From NCBI GenBank assembly GCA_963693365.1, contig CAVNZM010000002.1, positions 1,054,001 to 1,118,000 on the forward strand: a stretch of 64,000 nt of DNA, written 5' to 3'. Below, one piece after another: positions 15,953 through 35,602 of this stretch. Made by a program: the position numbers and the translations under genes. The DNA is from Amoebidium appalachense (lineage: Eukaryota > Ichthyosporea). The notes beneath the pieces are model-generated. The model did no database searches, was not told where the DNA came from, and was given only the letters and a program-made list of their open reading frames with translations. Each line of letters starts with the position of its first letter. Within the stretch, counting starts at the first letter, position 1.

Positions 15953-16182
15953 TAGACGGTACACTGATGGCATACGCACACTATGTATACAGCACAACTA
16001 TCCGTGACACCCACACCTAATACGTGCACACACAGAAAATTCAAACCGGCCTCCCTCCAGGGCACTTGCCCTTCCCCCCCCCTCCCTCCCCCCCTCCCCT
16101 CCCCCCCCCCCCCCTCTCTCTCTCTTCACCCCTCTCAGCCCCATTTTCCTTTTTAATGGTTTTAACGTTTTTTTTTTTTTTT

Positions 16183-16213
<31 letters not shown>

Positions 16214-16255
16214 GGGGAGGGGGAGGAAACATTAGTGCGATATCAAGTTATTAGA
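14621..16255. repeat. 1.6-kb tandem duplication, unit 2
   Basis: Starts GCTTGCCAATGGCGTTGCTTG, offset 1601 bases from unit 1. Unique islands are almost identical to unit 1, for example 14796-14950 against 13153-13308. The unit ends in poly(T) then poly(G) at about 16166-16217. Confidence 0.9.
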
Positions 16256-16461
16256 CGATTCATTAAAATTTCATAGTCAATGCAGTGGCAATACATATGC
16301 TAGGCAGCTATGCGAGGCTTGCCAAGATAAGTTAGTTTCTAAACCGTTATCCGGCATGTACAACAAGCAAAACTTTAAAGATACATACGTATAAAAATCA
16401 CTGCAATTATTGTTATCAGAGGCGGGTTTGAAATTTGCTTGTGTTTGTGGATGTGCCATAT

Positions 16462-16510
16462 GCACTGGTGTGTGTGTGTGTGTGTATGTGTGTGTGTGTG
16501 TGTGTGTGTC

Positions 16511-16545
<35 letters not shown>

Positions 16546-16737
16546 ATGTGTGTGTGTCTGTGTGTGTCACGTGTGTGTGTCGGTGTACTGTGTGTACACG
16601 TGTGTGCACTGCACATGTGTGGGTATGTGTGTTACGTGTGCGTGCGTGCGTGTGCACATGTGTGTGTGTGTGTGTGTGTGTCGCTGTGTGTGAGTGAGTG
16701 TGTGAGTGTGTGTGTGTGAGTGAGTGTGTGAGTGTGT

Positions 16738-16769
<32 letters not shown>

Positions 16770-16851
16770 TGATGATGATACATGTGTGAGATGATTTATA
16801 CCGTGTGTGACATGTGAATATGCATGGCACACGGCGTGTGTACGGTGAACG

Positions 16852-16936
<85 letters not shown>

Positions 16937-17345
16937 ACTCTCTCACAGAGACTCTCTCTCTCTCTCTATCTGTGTGTGTGTGCGTGTGTACGTCGTGCCA
17001 CAGTGTGTGTACACGTGTGCATGTGTGATCCGGTACATGTGTTTTAGTGACTGTGTGTGTGCGTGCGCGCGTGTGTGCGAGCACGTGTACATATATACCA
17101 CGTGTACACAGTGTCACATGGTTTTGTGGATTTATTTGCGTAACACGTGTGTACATGTGTGTGGCGGTGTGTGTGTGTGCGGGTGTGAGCGCGTTTGTGT
17201 CACGGTGCACGTGTGGACGTGTGCACGTGTTCACGATATTGTGTGTACATAAATTTTTTAAAAGTGTATGTTTTTAAATTTGTCACGGTGTGTGCAGTGT
17301 GTGCGTGTGGGTGTGTGCGTGTGTGCGTGTGTGTGTGTGCACGTA

Positions 17346-17405
<60 letters not shown>

Positions 17406-17440
17406 CGTGTGTGTGTGTGTTTGTGTGTGTGCGTGTCTAA
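16462..17440. repeat. GT-rich and CT-rich simple-sequence block
   Basis: (GT)n with point variants at about 16470-16770, (CT)n at about 16855-16930, then GT-rich sequence to 17440 with ACGTGT motifs. No gene. Confidence 0.9.
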
Positions 17441-19307
17441 AGTTTGACGTCAGTTTGACGTTGACACTGTGGACTGGTGAAAAATGTTTATCCACAGAAT
17501 ATCCACGACCTACCGAAAATTGGTTGGGTGCCGGAGTCAGGGGTATTGGGTGTATGTAGTACTGCAATTTCCCAAACCATATCACGCTGGGTTCTTTCTA
17601 CAAGCACTGGTGCCAGATTGTGTGTTACTAACTTTTTTTCTTCTTTGCCACCACTCGTATTACTCTCTGGGCACGTAAAAAGTTGTCCACACTCCCTGTT
17701 GCGGTAGCTCAGTTGCAACCCAAAACGGTTTCAAGGCGGCAACTTGCAAGTTGAATTTGATTACGATGGTGCAAAAACGCTTCGTGATTGGCTTCGTTGC
17801 TTCGCCATGAATGGGTGTAAGACAACTGTGCCCAATTAGAAATGGTCTGTGCACCTCAGAAATACTTGGCACCCTAGATCCCTGATGGTCATCATATGTC
17901 ACTGGCTGCATTTGATTGGCTGTGCTGGAAAACGCAGTAGGCCGTCGAATGTGGCTGGGCCTCCGGCAATGTCCACGCAATAAAAAGTGTGTAAACCCCC
18001 GGTCATCATAGCCGGCGGTTTTCGAGGGACCGTGCTCATGGAAGTTTCTCAAGTAGCAACTGTGATTATTTACAAATTCCCATCATAATCTATTGAGTAC
18101 TCTATTAACTCACAGCTCAATCTATCGAGAAGGTATTATAGTAATCTAATCGTGCCAGACATCCCCCAGTCACGGGCACCTTATGCAAAATCATGTGTAA
18201 GGCTGCTTGCGGGCTCATAACATGCCATGATGTAAAAAAACAATTATTTTTATAATGACTTTATTGATATGCTCAGCTGCAAAATAGAAGCCATCGAGAT
18301 ATCACCGATATTTCGGAGAAGAAAATACAAAAGCCCTCACTCTCGGATACGGAGGAGATAACGACTTAAATAATCATACAAAAAAAAACTTTAGGGAATA
18401 GCCAAGGCATCCGATTCTTGACTACCCCGGTTGGAGTTAGCTTAGAGGGTCATTGCCATAGTTCTGCACCCAGGCGAGTCCCATCAGGGCATCCGACATG
18501 ATCTCCAATGCGCTACATCCCGGGATTCGAACCAGGTGCCTCCTGTGTCGGAGGCGATGTAAATTCACAGCGCAAAAAGATTGTCGCGCATGGTTATAGC
18601 TATTCATTTAAAATAGCTCATCAAATGCTGAGTTATTATACACCAATTTCATTATAATTTATGTCTTAAAAGTATTTTGTGAAACAAATACAAAAATATA
18701 ACTAAGTTTCAATCACAGCTTCTTCCGCATGAATCCCGAGAAATTGGGAGGGGGGGTCCAACAGCGGAGTTTATGTTACAATCCTACTGAGCAGCGCGGT
18801 GGGCCGCGGCAGAAGCAGCCTGAGCAAGCCTATTTTAGGCCAACACTCAGCCCTGGCAGCCTTCTGTCACGAGAACTTCAACGAAGTAAGGGAGTTTTGT
18901 GTTTTGACGCCAGCAAGATACCTATGTATTACTACTTTCATGACTCAGTTGTGCCGCTTTCACTTCAACTTGTTTGTGTGTGTTTGTGTACGCTCAACCC
19001 TCTCTTCGCCGAGACTGCTATAGCTAGGAAGTTTGGAGAACTTTTTCAAGGGTTTGGCACCATCATATGAACAGCGTATCAAAACGTGACAACTTTGTCT
19101 CGCCTCAGACAGTTTTTTCAACCACAAACAAACTTTCGCCATTCAAGTTGAGCAGACAGCCTGTACAGTAGCACTGAGTCCGCCTAACAGGGACTCTGTC
19201 ATAGAAACATTTCTCGCCTTACTCCACCATCAATATTATGTAATTTCACCTTTTGCTTTGAGCAATCATTATGACATGAGTCGCCACACCACCCAAACCA
19301 CTCCACC
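17441..19307. other. No gene recognised
   Basis: Mixed-composition sequence without splice-bounded exons. A GGTTCGAATCC B-box-like string occurs on the minus strand at about 18527-18538. Open frames at 18729-19070 overlap in two frames and show no family signature. Confidence 0.45.
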
Positions 19308-20072
19308 ATGCGGTTCACAAACCTACTATTAAAGGCTACAGGCCTCACAGTACTTCTACCTTACACCATATGCAATGCACAAGAAAACACAAGATTCTGC
19401 CGAACAAACTACCAAAATGGAAAATCCGCGGGCCTACTCTGCCAGTTTGAGTGGAGATTCGTTGGGGATGGCGGTGTCATGATTACGAACATGCTTTCAG
19501 CCCCCGTTTCCTTTACATATTCAATCGCGACACATGTGAATTGCGAAACAGGTGAGCGCCTAGGTGGTTGGAACAAAGAAGTGTCACAACAACGAAGCAA
19601 CGTGCCTTTGGTTTCGTCATTTTCTTCTCTTTTTAGTTTTCCTTTGCCGAAGCAACCAGGACCACTGTGCACGTTGCTACTTCTAGAAGACTGCAAGTAT
19701 CCGGCGGGAGTAAGCACAGACTGTGGATATGTGCTCGACGTGCAGACCCAAGGTGCTGCTGCCGGGCCGTCGGGGGGCCAATTTTTGACGCCAAGTTTCG
19801 AAAACACAAAATATCCATCTATCACACCACGACGCACTATCAATGCTGTGCCAGCAGGCAGGCAACAAATACCCATAACGGCAGAAGAGAATGCATCTAC
19901 TTTTACCATGCAAGCCCGGTCGGCTAACGACGAGAGAATAGCTTCGCAGCCGGAGCACATTGCCAGCGAGTTGGAACAGGGGAAGGAGGGGAGGTCAGCC
20001 GGAGACAGGGTGGGTGTCTCGGCCCTAAGCACTCTGTTTAGTCTGTATGCTGCCCATCTAATTGTGATGTAG
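19308..20072 (+). CDS. Predicted secreted, possibly GPI-anchored protein, unrecognised
   Basis: The ATG at 19308 sits in CCACCATGC. The first residues, MRFTNLLLKATGLTVLLPYT, are a good signal peptide ending near CNAQ. The body has paired Cys (FCRTNY, GLLCQFEW, HVNCETG, LCTLLLLEDCKYP, TDCGYVLDV), and the last 19 residues are hydrophobic after a polar stretch, as in a GPI signal. Read through, it is 254 residues. A likely intron starts at 19552 (GTGAGC) and has a pyrimidine-rich end: removal to 19636 shifts frame and stops soon after, whereas removal to 19659 (108 nt) keeps frame and gives 218 residues. I cannot choose between retained and spliced forms. No family recognised. A long frame on the opposite strand (19409-20101) is probably its shadow. 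Confidence 0.55.
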   Translation: MRFTNLLLKATGLTVLLPYTICNAQENTRFCRTNYQNGKSAGLLCQFEWRFVGDGGVMITNMLSAPVSFTYSIATHVNCETGERLGGWNKEVSQQRSNVPLVSSFSSLFSFPLPKQPGPLCTLLLLEDCKYPAGVSTDCGYVLDVQTQGAAAGPSGGQFLTPSFENTKYPSITPRRTINAVPAGRQQIPITAEENASTFTMQARSANDERIASQPEHIASELEQGKEGRSAGDRVGVSALSTLFSLYAAHLIVM

Positions 20073-21133
20073 TTGTGATGTCGCTGGCTGTTTACTGCCA
20101 TGTTTTCCGAATGACCTGTGTGATGTGCTTGCTTTTTTGTTGGAGTGGTTTTTTGTTCTCTAAGTAAGGTATGCTTTTTACATAGGCTACTTGTAACTCT
20201 CTTCGTAAAGTAACCTTATTTAAAGTTACTTGTGGTCCTCTCAGCTAGCCTACGGTAAGTTATAATTGTTAACGATTACTTGTGACGTACAAAAGATTCA
20301 GGCTGCAATTCATAGCACATACCTATACCAAGGAACAACTACGACTGGTTGCCAATATTAACTGCATGTTGACCCATAGTTAGCAACGGTGTAAGTGAAA
20401 CGCCTGTGAATCCAGAGGATAGTTTGCATAAACACGTTCTTGTTAAAGCCATCGTAACCTTACAATCCTCTGCCCAATTATTACGATCATCATCTCACGT
20501 TGATGCAACGGTATGCCATACTAATTATTCTTCGAGACACGGTCTCTGAACCCCTGTTTATGAATGGTGTCCCAAGGGTTTTCCGCTATGTAGTATATGT
20601 CTACGTAGACGCCAATTGTGAATATGCCCCTGAAATGCTAGAAGGAAAAAAATGCACAGCGTAGCAATAAGGAAGTATACATATATTTTATGGAGACACA
20701 GTTAGCTGGTGGCCTTGGACTTATATCATGGTTTTAACTAAATAAACAACTAATTACCTTACCAAGAGCAGACTTTGGATGTGCAACGGTGACAGGAAAA
20801 AAAAGTTGTACCTGTTACTTCCTTCTCGGAGACTCTCCAGAAGTCTTTATTAACTTTATCTAAATTTGTAGAGGCACTCTTTCTTTATTTTTCATTAAGC
20901 AAGCAGGCCTTTCGTTTGTTTTCAAATCATGAAACATGCGGGCAAGCAGCCGCATTACTGTTGAGTTCCAGGTCACGAATGGGAAATTAAAGTGGGCTTT
21001 TAGGCCCAAAAGGCCATGAGCAATGAGAGAGTCTACACTAGCAGGCTATGAAACACTTGCACTCTAGACCAAACATCGGTTTCTGTTGGCAACTAGATGC
21101 ATCTTCAAGGGCGCATGCACACACACACTGCAT

Positions 21134-21164
<31 letters not shown>

Positions 21165-21296
21165 CACATACACACACACACACACAAACACACACGTGCA
21201 CCCACACACGCACACACGCGCATGCGCGCGCGCACACGAACACGCACACGCACACGCACACGCACACATACAAATACATACACACAAACACACGCA

Positions 21297-21327
<31 letters not shown>

Positions 21328-22174
21328 TAGGCACTTGTTTTTGGATAATATATTATATAACAACACTTGCATGTAGCGTGACACAAGCACACGGACTACC
21401 ACTCAGGCCCTGAACTACTGCAGTTGTGCACACGTCTCCTCAAAAACAGCTGGTTGTTATCTAACGTTAACGCGGAGAACACGTGCACAGCAGCGAAAAG
21501 AAAAATGAAAAGAAAGGGGGGCCCCGGCCGGGAGGGGGGGAACTGGGGAGGACACAGGGGCCCGGCGGGGTACGGTGGGTGGCCCGGGGGGCCCCGGCCC
21601 CGCGACCAGGCCCTCGGAGGCCTCTCAGACAAGGCCTCCTAAAGGTGTGCTATTTAGGAGGCCTTGCTCTCAGATGATGCAAATATGGGACTCGGGGGTA
21701 GGAAGGGCGGTATCTTGTAGCAGGATCGTGTTCGTGTCTGGTAGGCGCACACATTGCACTGATTTCGTGTCCATACGCAAGATCCACACACGTGCGTAGC
21801 GAGCAAGCGGCGGTGTTTACTTTGTACTTTACAGTGTGCTTGCAGATGTAGTGATGTTGATTTTGTGTGGCAGGATGAACGGATAAATGGTGCATATGCG
21901 AGCATACTGCATATCTAATACTTGCACAGCGTGTTAAGGTGTAAGGTTGGATTTGCTTTTGGAAAGAACGCTTAAATTTGCTGTTGTCAACAGCAATCTA
22001 CTAATGAATTGCTGGCCCTGCAACGTGCAGTTCAAGTTCACTCACGACCCACGTTAATACTATCTTTTCTAGAACATAACGCAAAAACACTGGATTATCG
22101 CGTGTAAATTATCATCAATAGGGGCACCATCTTTACGGGGCGTTTCCTTTTATGGGTGGATATACAATTTCAAG
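20073..22174. other. Intergenic, no gene recognised
   Basis: Mostly AT-richer unique sequence, with a CA-rich block (21115-21326) and a GC-rich segment (21510-21680). The GC-rich segment contains an inverted pair around AGGCCTCCTAAAGGTGTGCT and TTAGGAGGCCTT. Confidence 0.5.
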
Positions 22175-29194
<7,020 letters not shown>

Positions 29195-29265
29195 GAACGG
29201 TGGGTTTACAACTCGTTCTTCGTTTGTTTCTTCCTTTTTTTTTTCTTGGTTTTTTTTTTTTTTTT

Positions 29266-29296
<31 letters not shown>

Positions 29297-29978
29297 GGTT
29301 GCCTGTTGGTTTTGTTTCACTTTGTTTTCAGGACTTTTTCCCTTTCTCGTTTGCTTTTGTCCGTGTAGAAAGCATGAAAACAATGTCAAATCGATCGAAT
29401 ATCGAATATGATTGATGGCTGCCGCTGGCAATTCTGATAGAAGTCGAAAGTGTTCGTCGAACATGGCACGTGTTTCATATTTATCTTTGTTTTATCCCCA
29501 GTGGCCTCTCTAAACGACCAATACCTGGGCCTGCTAGAAGCACACATCGATGGGTAAACAATAGTGTTTGTGTACTAGTGTCCTTTAGGCTACAGATATT
29601 TTGGCGGAGAGGCAAAGGTTCTTATTGAGGCGATATGTGCACTAGTAATCATTAGATAAGTCCGGCCATCGATTAGGATTGGGCACGTGACAGGGCAATG
29701 TGGTTTTTGTTTGTGACCATGTATGCATGTATCGCAGGACATTTATTCCTGTGGCCTTGGGAACCTAGACCGTGGGGGGGAGGGGAGGGGGGGGGGGGGG
29801 GGGGGGGATTATTGTCGCCCTGAATTGTGTTAAGGGCGGGCACATTGGATGTCACGAATGAAATGGAAGGTTTAGCAACTGCCATGTGCATCAGGTGTAG
29901 GCAATGATTGCTGGGCCGAAGGACAAAGGAATGAACTCATGAAATATTCACCAAAATCTCGTCTCAAAGAGTCTCTCT

Positions 29979-30011
<33 letters not shown>

Positions 30012-30050
30012 AAACCACACACACACACACATACACACACACACACATGT

Positions 30051-30089
<39 letters not shown>

Positions 30090-30339
30090 ACCACCACCAC
30101 CACCACCGGCCACCACAAAAAAAAAAAGAAAAGAAAATATAATTTACAAAATTTTAAACCCCGAAGACTTAATATAGTGTCACTGTGTGTGTGTGCGACT
30201 TAGAAAGTAAACCCTGATATATAGTCATCACCCGACATCTATGTACGTGATCATGATATACCGCTGAGGGGATATTCCGAGCAAAAACCCCCCATACCTG
30301 AGACTGGTCTCTCTTTGCCTCGAGTAAACAGTGTAAACC

Positions 30340-30386
<47 letters not shown>

Positions 30387-30392
30387 TTTTGT

Positions 30393-30441
<49 letters not shown>

Positions 30442-30681
30442 GTGACTGTCACATTCATGTGTGTACACATGTGATTGTGTCTACTACATGTGCGTGCACA
30501 CCTTCTCTTGAGGGGTTTCTCATATAGGGAAAGTGCACATTTCTTAATATTAATGTGACCGTGCTCGGAGCCTACTACACAAGCACCCGTAGACGTCTCT
30601 GAGTGGCGTGACACGCGAAATCACGCACATGTGGAGCCTCGGGCGCGGAGAGCGAGAGAACGGGGAGGAGGAAACACATCC

Positions 30682-30721
<40 letters not shown>

Positions 30722-31261
30722 ACCCACCCCACCCACCCACCCACATCTCCCTTCCCCCTTCCCCCCTTCCCCCCTTCCCCCTCTTATCCCCTCCTCCCCT
30801 TCCCCCCATCCCCTCCCCCTCCCCCTCCGTCCCTTCATCCCTCCCTCACCTACCCCAGCGTCCTCCCCCCTTCCTCGGCTCCGGCCTCCAAACCCTCATC
30901 CCACCGTGAGCCAAAATCTCGCCTCTACCTGCCTCAACCTTTGTGGAACCACCACGTAGCCATATGCCTCAAGCAGGTTCGCCAAATATCATGGCGCTAA
31001 CTAATTGTTCAGTATATCACACGGGGCCCTTTAGCCTCCCCCCACACCCTCCCCTCCCCCTTCCCCCTTCGCTGTTCACTTTACCGGTATACCCTTGCAG
31101 TGGGATGTTGCACCTTTCACGTGGTCAGTCCACCCCGACATACCTTGGGGCGTAAACAGTTATGTACTTGAACGCTCTTTGATTTTTTGCGGTGCGCTCC
31201 ACACATCATGTGCCTTTTCTCGCTGAAAATTTAACGCTGATTATAACGGTACTGTGCGAAG
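29195..31261. other. Spacer with one possible orphan exon; repeats
   Basis: A 52-bp segment at 29502-29553 has a strong acceptor (TTATCCCCAG) and a GTAAAC donor, and is open in two frames (ASLNDQYLGLLEAHIDG or GLSKRPIPGPARSTHR). Its phase does not join directly to the cathepsin exon at 31262, and I do not recognise it. The rest is poly(T)/poly(G), (CA)n, (GT)n, poly(C) and the second copy of the 140-bp repeat. Confidence 0.4.
30202..30341. repeat. 140-bp dispersed repeat, copy 2
   Basis: From AGAAAGTAAACCCTGATATA to CGAGTAAACAGTGTAAACCCC, same orientation as 11927-12070. It is followed directly by (GT)n and poly(G). Confidence 0.85.
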
Positions 31262-31796
31262 TGTACGGCGACTTCCCTTACTACAAGAGTGGCATCTACC
31301 TACACTACAACGAAACAGTGCTGGGTGGGCATGCCGTTAAGGCTGTGGGGTGGGGCCTGGACGCAGTTACCAAAAAGGGCTACTGGATTGTGGCCAACAG
31401 CTGGAACACCACATGGGGCGAACAGGTGAGCTTCATGTCCTAAATATGTTGGCTGAAATCTCACCCCATCAAGATTTAACTATCCTCTACTAGCTTGAAA
31501 CGAGGCACTCTCATAAGGTCATGTATGCCGTCAGGCTGATCATGTTTCAGTAGCCCATTTGTTAGCAACTTCTAGAAAAATGCTCCCCCGTCCCCCCCAT
31601 GCCCCCCTCCCCCCTCCCCCCCTCCCCCCCCCCTCCCCCTTCCCTCCCTCCCTCCCCCCCCCCCCCCCCCCCCCTCCCCCCTTCCCCTACATCCCGCCCT
31701 CTCCCTCCCCCCTTACCCCCCTTCCCCACCCCCTCCCCTCCTCCCCCCTCCCCCCACCCCCCCCTTTCCGTACATGCTCCCCCTTCCCTCCCCCTC

Positions 31797-31830
<34 letters not shown>

Positions 31831-32383
31831 CCTTTCCTTTTTCCCCCTCCCCCCTCCCCTCCCTCCCCCCTCCCCCTCCCCCTTCCCCCCTTTCCCCTAC
31901 ATGCCCTCCCCTCCCTCCCCCCCCCTCTCTGCCCACCTCCCAGCCTCTGGTTTACCTCTCATTCTCCTTTTGCTCAAGTTAACAGATCTCTTCTTTATCC
32001 TCAATATGAGATCAACACATCCATAGATCAGCACAAGCAACTAAACCTCCCCCCCCCTCCCCCCCCCCCCCCCCCCCCCCCCCGGGCGGTGTTTTCTTAA
32101 CCTCCACAACCACCGCCATCATCCTCATTCCTTGGTGCTCTTGTGCAGGACACACCATCCAAACGTCCACTGAAAGTGACAATATCGCTGAAAAATCATT
32201 GAAATGATTGAAATTGAAACACTTGCGATGCTGATGTCTGACGGGCGCGGTTTGGCAATTTCAAAGGGTCTGTGTATGTTTTTAGGCTGACACAATAAGC
32301 TACTTTCCCAGGGCTACTTCAACATCTTCTGGAATGAAGGCAGCGGCCTTGAGGATGACGTCACTGCCGCCCGGCCTTTGTAA
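31262..32383 (+). pseudogene. Cathepsin B-like cysteine protease, C-terminal exons only
   Basis: Two joined exons, 31262-31425 and 32312-32383 (TAA), in phase. They encode VYGDFPYYKSGIYLHY, then GGHAVKAVGWG with the catalytic His, YWIVANSWNTTWGEQ with the catalytic Asn, and GYFNIFWNEGSGLEDDV at the end. This is the C-terminal 78 residues of a papain-family (C1) protease, closest to cathepsin B. The acceptor at 31262 needs an upstream exon ending in phase 1. I searched the 2 kb back to the RCL1 stop and found neither the catalytic-Cys block (QGxCGSCWAF) nor the propeptide. It is therefore either a truncated gene copy or has upstream exons too short or diverged for me to recognise. The two exons themselves look intact, so recent loss is possible. 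Confidence 0.7.
31590..32084. repeat. Poly(C)/C-T tracts in the cathepsin-like intron
   Basis: Long CCCCTCCC low-complexity sequence (about 31590-31945) and a C run at about 32050-32083. No exon. Confidence 0.9.
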
Positions 32384-32813
32384 TTGCCTTATTTGCGCAT
32401 TAGTGCATCATAATTGCCTTATTTGGGCATTCGTGCGTCATTACTGCCTCATTTAGTGTGTGTAAGGTACTTTGCTTTGAGCCTGAATTGCTAGGAGCTC
32501 ATATCACAATGATTTTGCCACGATCAATAGGACCAGAACAAAGGTGTTTTAATAAGTTGATTATTGGATGGATGATGGTTTTGCTCTTCCTACCAGTGAC
32601 TGTCGGTATGTGATTTTGATATTGGTTTTAGGTGCTGAGCGACAACTAAACCTGTGCATTTGAGCATGTGGTTAACAAGAACCACACTTTGGATCACCCA
32701 AAAGTGAGAAGAAAGCGAAGCACAAAAAAGGGAAATTGCTCACAGCCATGATCAAGCCTGCATGCAGTGTGTGTTTGTGCCGCGGGCGAGCCATGTGTTT
32801 TTTGCGCGCGCGC

Positions 32814-32852
<39 letters not shown>

Positions 32853-32860
32853 TGTTTTTA

Positions 32861-32938
<78 letters not shown>

Positions 32939-33410
32939 TTCCTGTGTTCGGTGGGGTGCGTATACTCGTGCATTTATGTGCGCACGTGCGTGAGAGTGTG
33001 TGCGAGCGAGCATGTCACATATATGCATGTGCGCATATGTTCATGTGTGCGCGTGCATGTGTGCATGCGCGTGTGTGCATGCGCGTATACGAGCGCGTGC
33101 GTGCATGAATGTATGCGTGCATGCGAGCATGTGCGCCAGGGTGAGAGCGCTTGCTTGTGTATGACTTCTCAGGTGGTGTCGTTTTTCTTTTCTTTCTTCT
33201 GCAAAAAGCAGAAGGGACGGGGTGGACTGTGGTGGTGGTGGCGTGTGTGTGTCTGTGTCTGTGTGTGTGTGGGGGGGAGGGGTAAGGGGGGGATTGAATC
33301 ATTGTACCCACATTTGTACCATCGATATGTCGTAATCGTTGATCATACACCCTGGCGTGGCAGCATGTGGATCTAGAGTATAAATATAGAAACCACATCG
33401 ATAGTTTTGT

Positions 33411-33449
<39 letters not shown>

Positions 33450-33729
33450 AGCTATCCATGTTAGAGTCTATGTGTACCAATATGGTACAAACTTTTTCAT
33501 TACATCCTTGTTATGATCACGGAGTTATATAAGCCACTTCTTAAACGTATGTCGGCCCCTGCGGCACTGCTGCAGGGGTCTGTCAGGTGCACGTGCAAGG
33601 TATTGCACATGTGGTGATACGGTTTTTGGATCTTTGACATATCTGTGACTAGGAGGGCAGGTGGTCTGTGTGTGTATGTGTGTGTGTGGGAGGGGGGGGG
33701 GGGGGGGAGGGGGGGAGGAGGGAGGTCGG

Positions 33730-33765
<36 letters not shown>

Positions 33766-34153
33766 TTTTCACTTACGTTTTCCGAAGGCCTTTGGCGGTG
33801 TCTGTTTTCAACTTGCTCTCTAAAAAGTTTCCTTTCACCCCTGAGTGACCTTTTGTCCAGTGTGTACGTGTGTGCAGGTGTTGTGTCTGTCAATATATAT
33901 GTATGCCTGTCCGTCTGTCCCTCTTTCTTTCCCTTTCTCCAGGCTCCCCCCCGAACCCTCCCTCCCCCCTTCACATACCATACACAAACACAGTAACACA
34001 CATACACACACACACACAAGTGCGCGCGTGCCCACGCGCACGGTCACACACACTGGCTCAAACACAAACACACATTCTCTCTCTTTCCCCCTCCCTCTCC
34101 CCCCCCCCCCCCCCCCCCCCCCCCCTCCCCTCTCTCTGAGGCCTCTCCCTCTC

Positions 34154-34196
<43 letters not shown>

Positions 34197-34402
34197 CTGT
34201 GTGTGTGTGTATCACGTGTGCGCCCCTGTGCCTCCCCCTCCTCCGTACTCCCCCACCTCAAAAAAATAAAAATAAAAATAAAAATAAGAAGTAAAAAAAG
34301 AAAATCGCGTATGCTAGAGGAAGAAAACCAAGAAAAAGGAAATAGAGGGAAAGGAAAAAGAAAAGTTTAAGGAGAAGAAGGTGGAATGGCACGGAAGATG
34401 CA

Positions 34403-34477
<75 letters not shown>

Positions 34478-34561
34478 CGTGCGTGTGAGTGTGCGACGTG
34501 TGCGTGTGCGCGCGCATGTGTGGGAGGGGGGTGGGGGGTGGTGGAAGGAAGCTTCGGGGAA

Positions 34562-34592
<31 letters not shown>

Positions 34593-35602
34593 CTTTACTT
34601 AGTAATTGCATGGCCGATGCATTGTGAATAAATTGTGTATTTTCGAGCACATGCAACAGCACTTGAGTGTTTGATTGGGGGTGGTTTTGGGTGTGTGTGG
34701 GCATGCAACGATTTCGGTCAAGAGTATCCCCAGGGATGAAGGGGCCTGCGGGGGGAGGGGGAAAGGGGAGGGGGGGGGGGGGGGGATTCTTGTAACGTTG
34801 ATTGCAGAGTGCCACATTCCTTTATTTTATCATCACAGTTTGAGGCGTATGTCTAATTTGTCAAGTCTGGCCAGTGAATATTATTCTTCAACGATTTAGA
34901 GTTGCTAGTACTAGTGTAAACCTAGTTCTAACAAGGATGTGTAAAGAATACGAACGGGGCAATATTCTAGTCGAAATGTGCCAAGTAAAGACATCGCTGT
35001 TTAATTACACGCACCTAGGCTGTAGATGAATGCTCATACATATGTAGACCATTTTAGTATCTATATCGTAAGTATGCTACACGGACAAAGGTCAAAATGT
35101 CGAGACACAAGAGCTAATGACAACCAATCGGAGACGAGTTCAAATAGTAATGAAACTTACATACAACGGGAAAAGCCGCAAAAATACCGTCTCAAGTTGC
35201 TGGAATCACATAAAATCACGCAAATGAGAAAAAGAGCAGAAGAGATCGAAATTTAGACTTCCCACATAAGAGTATAACGAAATCATTCCTATTCGAAACT
35301 CCAGCATCATGATATCAAATCCATGTTAGGCATGATGGATACTAATATTTTTAGCAAAACCACATGCAGCTATTTTTCGGAAGCACACCATACATTACCA
35401 TATTTGGAAATATGGCTACAATTAAGAAATTTACGCAACAGAATGACACCAATTCCACGTTGAAGTGTGGCACCAGCGAAACACTACGCCATCACATCAG
35501 CCTACCTTAAGAATATATACTATTCCTGGCCCATCACATCACATCACCGACTACCCTCCTTTGTCATTCAATAACTACAATATATAGAAAGCAATGCCAT
35601 CT
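32384..35602. other. Intergenic, repeat-rich; no gene recognised
   Basis: Contains (GT)n at about 32811-32934 and 34407-34475, poly(T) at 33413-33447, poly(G) at about 33731-33763 and 34563-34590, and an AAAAAT-type array at 34261-34290. About 750 bases of ordinary AT-rich sequence follow (34850-35590), the 3' flank of the minus-strand prolyl hydroxylase gene. Confidence 0.5.

Noticed and set aside
18729-19070. 113-codon frame with an overlapping 74-codon frame
   Set aside because: Two frames compete, neither has a domain, and no splice partners are evident.
19409-20101. 230-codon minus-strand frame opposite the secreted protein
   Set aside because: The plus strand has a signal peptide, a good start context and a plausible C-terminal anchor; the minus frame has none and is read as a shadow.
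29502-29553. Well-formed 52-bp internal exon as the missing cathepsin exon
   Set aside because: Its outgoing phase does not fit the acceptor at 31262 in either open frame, and its residues do not resemble cathepsin B. Listed only as a possible orphan exon.
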